Source of the DNA: Allostella vacuolata | GTDB lineage: Bacteria > Pseudomonadota > Alphaproteobacteria > ATCC43930 > Allostellaceae | Direction: 5' to 3' | Assembly: GCA_006739055.1 (NCBI GenBank) | Contig: AP019702.1 | Coordinates: 1,488,501-1,552,500, forward strand | Length of the DNA: 64,000 nucleotides | Shown here: positions 59,524 through 64,000 of the stretch, piece by piece | Numbering within the stretch: position 1 is the stretch's first letter | How the letters are laid out: each line of letters begins with the position of its first letter | Program-made: the position numbers and the translations under genes | The notes under the pieces: model-generated | Seen by the model: the letters and a program-made list of their open reading frames with translations, nothing else | The model's database searches: none | Told to the model about the DNA's origin: nothing

Positions 59524-59524
59524 G

Positions 59525-60289
59525 GTGCGGCGGTTCCGGGCGGCGCTGACGTTCCTGGCCGCGCTGTCCCTGGCGGGCCGGCCGGCGGCGGCCGAGCCTG
59601 GCCGGTTGGCCCTCGACATGGCGAGCCGCGCGCTGGCGGAGGGGGAGGCGGCCCTGAGCGCGGCCGATCTGGAGCGGACGGCGGGCGGGGCGGCCCCGGT
59701 GGCGTCCTGGGGCGTGCCGCCGGCGCGCGACGGCATCGCCGCCATCTTCCTGGTCAGCAGCCTGCAGGTCGCCAAGAGCCGGCTGCCGTTGCCCTCCGGC
59801 CTCGGCCTGGCATTGACCGCCTACGATGTGCTCGACGGCCGCACCTCGCCGGCCCAGGCGGCAGCGGGCATGCTCGAGAACGAGGCGATCGACGCGGTCT
59901 TCGTCGGGGTGCAGGCGGCGACCTTGTGGCTGGCGGCCAAGGCGCTGGCCGGCGGCTCGACGGTCGCCGTGTCCGGCATGGCCGCGTCGGCCACCACCGG
60001 GGCCGCGGCGGCGGTGCCGGCCGTGGCGCCCGCGGCCGGGGTCAAGCTGGGCGGGATCGCCGCCGCGGGCCCCCTCAACGACTTCGTCACCTTCGGCGCG
60101 GCCGGCGTGGCCGGCGTGGCGGCCGCCCTGGCGACGACGGCGCTGACCTGGGGATACCGCCGCTACGAGGCGGCGGCGATCGCCGCATCGCGGTGGGAGG
60201 GGCTGGTGCGCGGGGCCGAGCGCAGCCTCGATCCCGGCCCCAGCCTGACCCCGGCCCTGCAGGAAGACGCGCCGTTACCTGCCAGATAA
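59525..60289 (+). CDS. Exported hydrophobic protein, function unknown
   Basis: A 254-residue protein from a GTG one base after the previous stop. It has a signal peptide (ALTFLAALSLAGRPAAA) and three or four Gly/Ala-rich hydrophobic stretches (AATLWLAAKALAGGSTVAVS, about 138; FGAAGVAGVAAALATTALTW, about 195). No family is recognised. Coupling to the membrane-anchored helical protein suggests a shared envelope function, possibly a membrane complex. Confidence 0.65.
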   Translation: MRRFRAALTFLAALSLAGRPAAAEPGRLALDMASRALAEGEAALSAADLERTAGGAAPVASWGVPPARDGIAAIFLVSSLQVAKSRLPLPSGLGLALTAYDVLDGRTSPAQAAAGMLENEAIDAVFVGVQAATLWLAAKALAGGSTVAVSGMAASATTGAAAAVPAVAPAAGVKLGGIAAAGPLNDFVTFGAAGVAGVAAALATTALTWGYRRYEAAAIAASRWEGLVRGAERSLDPGPSLTPALQEDAPLPAR

Positions 60290-60371
60290 TCGACCGGGCG
60301 CCGGCCGGACGCCATCTTCGCGGCCAGTTGCGGGCCTCGACCGCATCGGAACCCGGAGAAGGAGCCTTGCC

Positions 60372-60785
60372 ATGTCCCAGACCCGTTCGATCCCGTCCGC
60401 CGCCCCGGCCCGCCCGCTGCTGTGGTGGGCCCTGGCGGGCGACGCCGCGGCAAGCGGCGCCTGCGGCCTGCTGATGGCGCTGGCCGCCGACCCGCTGTCG
60501 GGCCTGCTCGGCCTGCCGGTAACGCTGCTGCGCTATGCCGGGCTGGCGCTGCTGCCCTACGCGCTGTTCCTCGCCTGGCTGGCCCGCCGTCCCGTGCCGC
60601 CGCGGGGCCTGGTGTGGGCGGTCATCGCCGCCAACGTGCTGTGGGCCGCCGACTGCATCCTCGTCCTGGCCGCGGGGGCCTTCACCCCGACCGGCCTCGG
60701 CGTCGCCTTCGTCCTGGTCCAGGCCGTCACCGCGCTGGCCTTCGCCGAGCTGCAGCTCATCGGCCTGCGCCGGGCCGGGCGGTGA
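60372..60785 (+). CDS. Small four-helix integral membrane protein, unknown
   Basis: A 137-residue protein with four hydrophobic helices (about 15-35, 47-67, 77-97 and 103-123) and short loops. GGAG precedes the ATG. No known family is recognised, though the layout resembles small uncharacterised membrane proteins of proteobacteria. It follows the two unknown genes on the same strand after 82 bases and precedes the broken toxin-antitoxin pair. Confidence 0.7.
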   Translation: MSQTRSIPSAAPARPLLWWALAGDAAASGACGLLMALAADPLSGLLGLPVTLLRYAGLALLPYALFLAWLARRPVPPRGLVWAVIAANVLWAADCILVLAAGAFTPTGLGVAFVLVQAVTALAFAELQLIGLRRAGR

Positions 60786-60871
60786 CCGGCGCGCGGATCC
60801 GGCCCGCTATCGGCAGGGCCAGCCACTTGCCCTATCTATTGTCCTGAAACTTGGATGATGATTGGGACACC

Positions 60872-61251
60872 ATGCCTGCTGTCCTCCGGAGCCCGACCCC
60901 CCTGATTTCGTCCTTCATGGATGCCGAAGGCATGGTCGCCATCGATCGGGTGGCGGCCAGCTTCGGGATGTCCAAGGTGCAACTGGCCGAGACGGTCGGC
61001 CTGCGCCGCGAGACGCTCTACAAGTCCGACCGCGCGCGGTCGGCCAGGACCAGATGCGGATCCGGGAGATGCTGGAGATCGTCGCCCTCGTGACCGAATG
61101 GGCCGGCGGGCGGAAGCAGGCGATGGCCTGGTATCGTGCCCAGGCGATCCCCGCGTTCGGTGGCCGGACGCCCGAAGCCCTGGTCAAGACGGGCAAGGCC
61201 TCGGCGGTCGGGGATTATATCGACCACATGGTCCTCGGCGGCTTCGCCTGA
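60872..61251 (+). pseudogene. Frameshifted MbcA/ParS/Xre-type antitoxin
   Basis: The first frame gives VAASFGMSKVQLAETVGLRR and ETLYKSDRARSART; from about 61051 the homology continues in another frame as MRIREMLEIVALVTEWAGGR, PIPAFGGRTPEALVKTG and YIDHMVLGGFA. Together they make a normal Xre-like DUF2384 antitoxin of the RES family of toxin-antitoxin systems. One C appears to be missing near 61050-61051 (ACC-AG in place of ACC-CAG). This may be a true mutation or a sequencing error. The RES toxin follows after 9 bases and is itself truncated, which favours true decay. Confidence 0.82.
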
Positions 61252-61260
61252 GCCGGTCCG

Positions 61261-61427
61261 GTGCGGTTCCGGGCGACCTGCTACCGCGCCCATGATCCCC
61301 GCTGGGCATTCCAGCCGACTTCCGGCGAGGGAGCCGCCATTCGTGGCGGGCGCTTCAACCCGAAGGGGCAACCGGCCCTCTATCTCGGCCTGTCGATCCT
61401 CGGGGCGGTGAAGGCGGTGGTCCGACC
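61261..61427 (+). pseudogene. Truncated RES-domain toxin
   Basis: The frame starts GTG with FRATCYRAHDPRWAFQPTSG, GGRFNPKGQPALYLGLSILGA, the N-terminus of an RES toxin (NAD-degrading ADP-ribosyl-type family). Homology ends after about VKAVV (near 61420). The next 80 bases do not continue the toxin, and the convergent allantoinase gene begins at 61508. About two thirds of the domain is missing, so the product cannot be active. Confidence 0.8.
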
Positions 61428-61507
61428 GGCCGCCCCATCAGGTTCGCGTTCACGACCCGGCGGGACGGCTGCCGCGAAGCCCGGCATCCTGGGAGTAGGT
61501 CCGACCC

Positions 61508-62416
61508 TCACCCCGCGAACGGATGCACCTTGCGCCAATGGTCGGCGATCTCGATGCGGCGGGTGACCCAGACGCCATCCAGTGCGGCGACATGGTCGAG
61601 CAGGCGCTCCAGGCCCACGGCGCGGGCCGGGTGGCCGATCAGGCGCATGTGGAGGCCGATCGACATCATCTTCGGCGCCGTGGCGCCCTCCCGCCACAGC
61701 ATGTCGACGGCGTCGCGGACGAAGGAGAACCATTGCTCCGACGTGCCCATCCAGCCGGCATACTTGCCGTCGTTGTTGGTGAGCGAGTAGGGCATGACCA
61801 GGTGCGGCTTGCCCTCGACCGTCTGCCAGAAAGGCAGCTCGTCGGCATAGCTGTCGGAATCATAGGTGAAGCCGCCCTCCTCGACGACCAGGCGGCGGGT
61901 GTTCACGCTCGGCCCATAGCGGCAGTACCAGCCGTAGGGACGCTCGCCGACCGTCTTCTGCAGCGAGGCGACGGCCAGGCGGATATGCTCGCGCTCCTCG
62001 TCCTCCGACAGCTCGAAATGCTTGATCCAGCGCCAGCCGTGGCAGCAGACGTCATAGCCGGCGGCACGGATGGCGGCGGCCGCCTCGGGGTTGCGCTCCA
62101 GCGCGAGCGCGCAGCCGAACACGGTCATCGGGATGCCGCGCTCCTGGAACAGGCGCAGCAGGCGCCAGAAGCCGACCCGGCTGCCATACTCGAACATGCT
62201 CTCCCCGGCCAGGTCGCGGCCCTTCACGCCCTGGTTCAGCCCGTGCGCCTCGGTCAGGCCGAGCTCGGTGTGGCCCTCGCCGTCCTGCACCGACGGCTCC
62301 GACCCCTCCTCGTAGTTCATGACGAAGTTGATCGCCAGCCGCGCCCCGTTCGGCCATTTCGGGTCGGGCGGGGTGCGGCCGTAGCCGACGAAGTCGCGGG
62401 TGGGCTGCCAGGGCAT
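61508..62416 (-). CDS. puuE: PuuE-type allantoinase (polysaccharide deacetylase fold)
   Basis: A 302-residue NodB-fold hydrolase of the cofactor-independent allantoinase group. It begins DFVGYGRTPPDPKWPNGARL and has NYEEGSEPSVQDGEG (about 34-48), CCHGWRWIKHFE (about 125) and IGLHMRLIGHPARA near the end. It opens allantoin to allantoate in purine breakdown. Ureidoglycolate lyase follows upstream on the operon, which fits. The frame extends to 62509, but the family start is at 62416. Confidence 0.9.
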   Translation of the reverse strand: MPWQPTRDFVGYGRTPPDPKWPNGARLAINFVMNYEEGSEPSVQDGEGHTELGLTEAHGLNQGVKGRDLAGESMFEYGSRVGFWRLLRLFQERGIPMTVFGCALALERNPEAAAAIRAAGYDVCCHGWRWIKHFELSEDEEREHIRLAVASLQKTVGERPYGWYCRYGPSVNTRRLVVEEGGFTYDSDSYADELPFWQTVEGKPHLVMPYSLTNNDGKYAGWMGTSEQWFSFVRDAVDMLWREGATAPKMMSIGLHMRLIGHPARAVGLERLLDHVAALDGVWVTRRIEIADHWRKVHPFAG

Positions 62417-62436
62417 GGGGGATCTCCGGCTTCGGC

Positions 62437-62913
62437 TCAGGCGGGAACGTGGACGGTGAAGGGGGCGACCGGCACGAACTCCTCGTCGCCCTTGGTGCCG
62501 TCGCGCCACATGAAGACGGCGAACTTGCCCGGCCGGTCGAGCACGGTCAGTCCATGGTGCCAGGTGTTCGGCCGGTAGGTGACGCCCTGCCCGGGGCCGG
62601 CGACGAAGGCGATGGCGCGGGCGACGTCGGGGCCGCCGTCGGCGGCGTGCGGGCAGACGATGACGATCCAGCGGGAGGCGTCGATGGCGACGAAGCTCTG
62701 GGAGGAGAACTCGTGCCGCTCCAGCAGGTTCGCCTGCAGCGGCAGCGCTTCCAGCGGCGCGCGCACCGACATCGACAGGCTCGGCCGCGCCTCGGGCCGC
62801 AGGTTTCCGAGCGCGTCCTCGAAATAGCTGCGGCCGGCGCCGTCGGGCAGGGTCAGGACCTCGCCATAGGGGGCGAAGGCGTCCTGGGTCAGGGGCAGGG
62901 CGGTCAGTTCCAT
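62437..62913 (-). CDS. allA: Ureidoglycolate lyase
   Basis: A 158-residue cupin-fold enzyme that splits ureidoglycolate to glyoxylate and urea. The family signatures are TQDAFAPYGEVL (about 9-20), RHEFSSQSFVAID (about 66) and GVTYRPNTWHHGLTVLDRPG (about 108-127), with the His residues of the active site. It lies 20 bases upstream of puuE and 8 bases after the ABC permease gene, so all are one operon. Confidence 0.92.
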   Translation of the reverse strand: MELTALPLTQDAFAPYGEVLTLPDGAGRSYFEDALGNLRPEARPSLSMSVRAPLEALPLQANLLERHEFSSQSFVAIDASRWIVIVCPHAADGGPDVARAIAFVAGPGQGVTYRPNTWHHGLTVLDRPGKFAVFMWRDGTKGDEEFVPVAPFTVHVPA

Positions 62914-62921
62914 GGGGTCCT

Positions 62922-63743
62922 CTAGCTCGACATGCGACGGGTGAGGCCGGTCAGGCGCTCCATCAGCAGCATCAGCGCCAGCACCGCCGCGATCAAGACG
63001 CCGGAGACGGCGGCGACCCGCACGTCGAGCGTGCTCTCCATCATCCCCCACATGCGGATCGGCAGCATGTCGCTGCGCGGGCCGGCCAGGAACAGCGACA
63101 CCGGCACGTTGTCGAGCGAGGCGATGAAGGCGAGGAAGGCGCCGGCCGCGATGCCGGGGGCGATGGTCGGCAGCGTCACCCGGCGGAAGGTGTAGAGCCA
63201 GCTCGCGCCCAGGCTGGCCGAGCTCTCGAGCAGCGCCTGGTCGAGCTGCGTCAGGCTGGCCGAGGTGGTGCGCAGCACGAAGGGCACGATGACGATGACG
63301 TGGCCGAGCGCGATCAGGTCGAGGGACGGCCGCAGCCCGATCAGGGTGAAGTACATCAGCGCCGCCAGGCCGAAGGCGATGCCGGGCAGGATCAGGGGCG
63401 ACATGAAGAGGGTGTCGAGCGCCCGCGCCCAGCCGCGGCCGCGCCGGGCGATGCCGACCGCGGCCAGGGTGCCCAGCACCGCCGCGGCGGCGGTCGCCAC
63501 GCCGGCGACATAGAGGCTGTTGCCGGCGGCACGGTGGATCGCCCGCGATCGGGCCGGGTCGAACAGCATCTCGTACCATTGGGTCGACAGGCCGGCCGGC
63601 GGGAACTTCAGCGAGCGCCCCTCGGTGAAGGAGGTGAGCAGGACGATCACCACCGGCCCGACCAGGATCAGCAGCGCCAGGGCGGCCAGACCGCCGATGA
63701 CCAGCGCATAGGACAGGTCGGCCGGGCTGCGGCGCCTAGCCAT
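62922..63743 (-). CDS. ABC transporter permease (PotC-like)
   Basis: A 273-residue inner-membrane permease with six hydrophobic helices. The ATPase-contact loop is LLESSASLGASWLYTFRRVT (about 174-193; EAA-type). It belongs to the spermidine/putrescine-type importer class, but its position before allA and puuE suggests import of a purine breakdown product such as allantoin; that is inference. Its start overlaps the stop of the next permease by 8 bases. Confidence 0.9.
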   Translation of the reverse strand: MARRRSPADLSYALVIGGLAALALLILVGPVVIVLLTSFTEGRSLKFPPAGLSTQWYEMLFDPARSRAIHRAAGNSLYVAGVATAAAAVLGTLAAVGIARRGRGWARALDTLFMSPLILPGIAFGLAALMYFTLIGLRPSLDLIALGHVIVIVPFVLRTTSASLTQLDQALLESSASLGASWLYTFRRVTLPTIAPGIAAGAFLAFIASLDNVPVSLFLAGPRSDMLPIRMWGMMESTLDVRVAAVSGVLIAAVLALMLLMERLTGLTRRMSS

Positions 63744-64000
63744 GGGCGGCCTCCGGGCGGGCGGCCTCCAGGCGGGCGGCGCCGGGACGGCCGCCGGCGA
63801 CGTGGCGGCCGAGCGCGGAGATGGCGACCACGCAGGCGGAGACCGAGACCAGCAGGGTGAGCGCGGCCACCGACGCCAGCGGCCAGTTGTAGACCACCAG
63901 CGACTGCTGCCAGATGACCAGCGGCAGGTAGACCAGCCGGTTGCCGCCGATCACCGACTGCGAGATGAAGGCGGTGGTGCTGGACGCGAAGACGAGCAGG
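63736..64000 (-). CDS. ABC transporter permease (PotB-like), cut by the window edge
   Basis: Only the C-terminal part is visible: the frame runs without a stop from the window end down to 63736. It includes AFISQSV, NRLVYLPLVIWQQSLVVYNW and a last membrane helix (ASVAALTLLVSVSACVVAIS), typical of a PotB-like permease. The tail (GRHVAGGRPGAARLEAARPE) is unusual. The start, the ATPase and the binding protein must lie beyond the window. Confidence 0.8.
   Translation of the reverse strand, partial: LLVFASSTTAFISQSVIGGNRLVYLPLVIWQQSLVVYNWPLASVAALTLLVSVSACVVAISALGRHVAGGRPGAARLEAARPEAAHG

Overview
The window is a very GC-rich, densely coded stretch of bacterial chromosome. An accC-aat pair, a glyQ-glyS-ppdK run, a polyprenyl synthase next to a DUF2007 gene, many LysR-type regulators, Bug-type and Liv-type transporters and an ExbB-ExbD-TonB operon all fit an alphaproteobacterium, probably of the Rhodospirillales. 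That placement is inferred from gene content; no 16S or other marker is present. Starts are often GTG or TTG, and many neighbouring genes overlap by 1 to 4 bases (ATGA, GTGA or TGATG), so operons are tight and translationally coupled.

Layout. 1-4.05 kb: fatty-acid and protein-turnover housekeeping (accC, aat, an enoyl-CoA hydratase, a small membrane protein, a VWA/DUF1194 protein). 4.09-5.6 kb: an XRE-ImmA regulator joined by a deletion to the remnant of a DUF4411 PIN-like toxin. 5.8-10.4 kb: a 2-hydroxyacid dehydrogenase, tRNA-Pro(CGG), polyprenyl synthase, DUF2007, a tRNA-modification-type methyltransferase, an S49 peptidase and a PP0621-like protein. 10.4-18 kb, all minus strand: a Fic protein with three operator-like repeats at its start, a dihydroorotase-like protein lacking one metal-binding His, and a coupled envelope-glycan operon (GT9-GT2-GT4-AsnB). 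18-25.5 kb: ygfZ, ynfA, a 0.2 kb inverted-repeat element, then glyQ-glyS-ppdK. 25.7-29 kb: three LysR-type genes in a row, two of them consisting of the DNA-binding domain only, then a thiolase. 29-31.3 kb: a poorly coding gap and an orphan 628-residue nitrilase-like protein whose gene carries a perfect 42-bp palindrome.

31.3-38.6 kb is a copper-defence island: copA-cueR-DUF411 on the minus strand from a CueR-type promoter with a 19-bp spacer, and, divergently, a His-rich secreted protein, a lipoprotein, a TolC-type outer-membrane protein, a multicopper oxidase and a CusF-like copper protein. 38.6-44.3 kb is a branched-chain-amino-acid-type ABC transporter (five genes) preceded on the map by an orphan Bug protein. 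44.4-46.3 kb: an EamA transporter and a polysaccharide-deacetylase-fold protein. 46.4-49.2 kb: an exbB-exbD-tonB operon with a Fur-box-like sequence. 49.2-53.8 kb: uppP, tRNA-Val(CAC), DUF3108, an aldehyde dehydrogenase with a clear intrinsic terminator, and a zinc-ribbon metallopeptidase. 53.8-58.5 kb: a GNAT protein and an HAE1-type RND pump with its adaptor. 58.6-60.8 kb: three genes of unknown function. 60.9-61.4 kb: a decayed Xre-RES toxin-antitoxin pair. 61.5-64 kb: a ureide-catabolism operon (PuuE-type allantoinase, ureidoglycolate lyase) with two ABC permeases, the last cut by the window edge.

The least explained parts are the LysR trio, the nitrilase-like orphan with its palindrome, the repeat-controlled Fic gene and the His-to-Gln dihydroorotase homologue. 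Three separate toxin-antitoxin-like loci (XRE-ImmA/DUF4411, Fic, Xre-RES) lie here and two of them are clearly broken.
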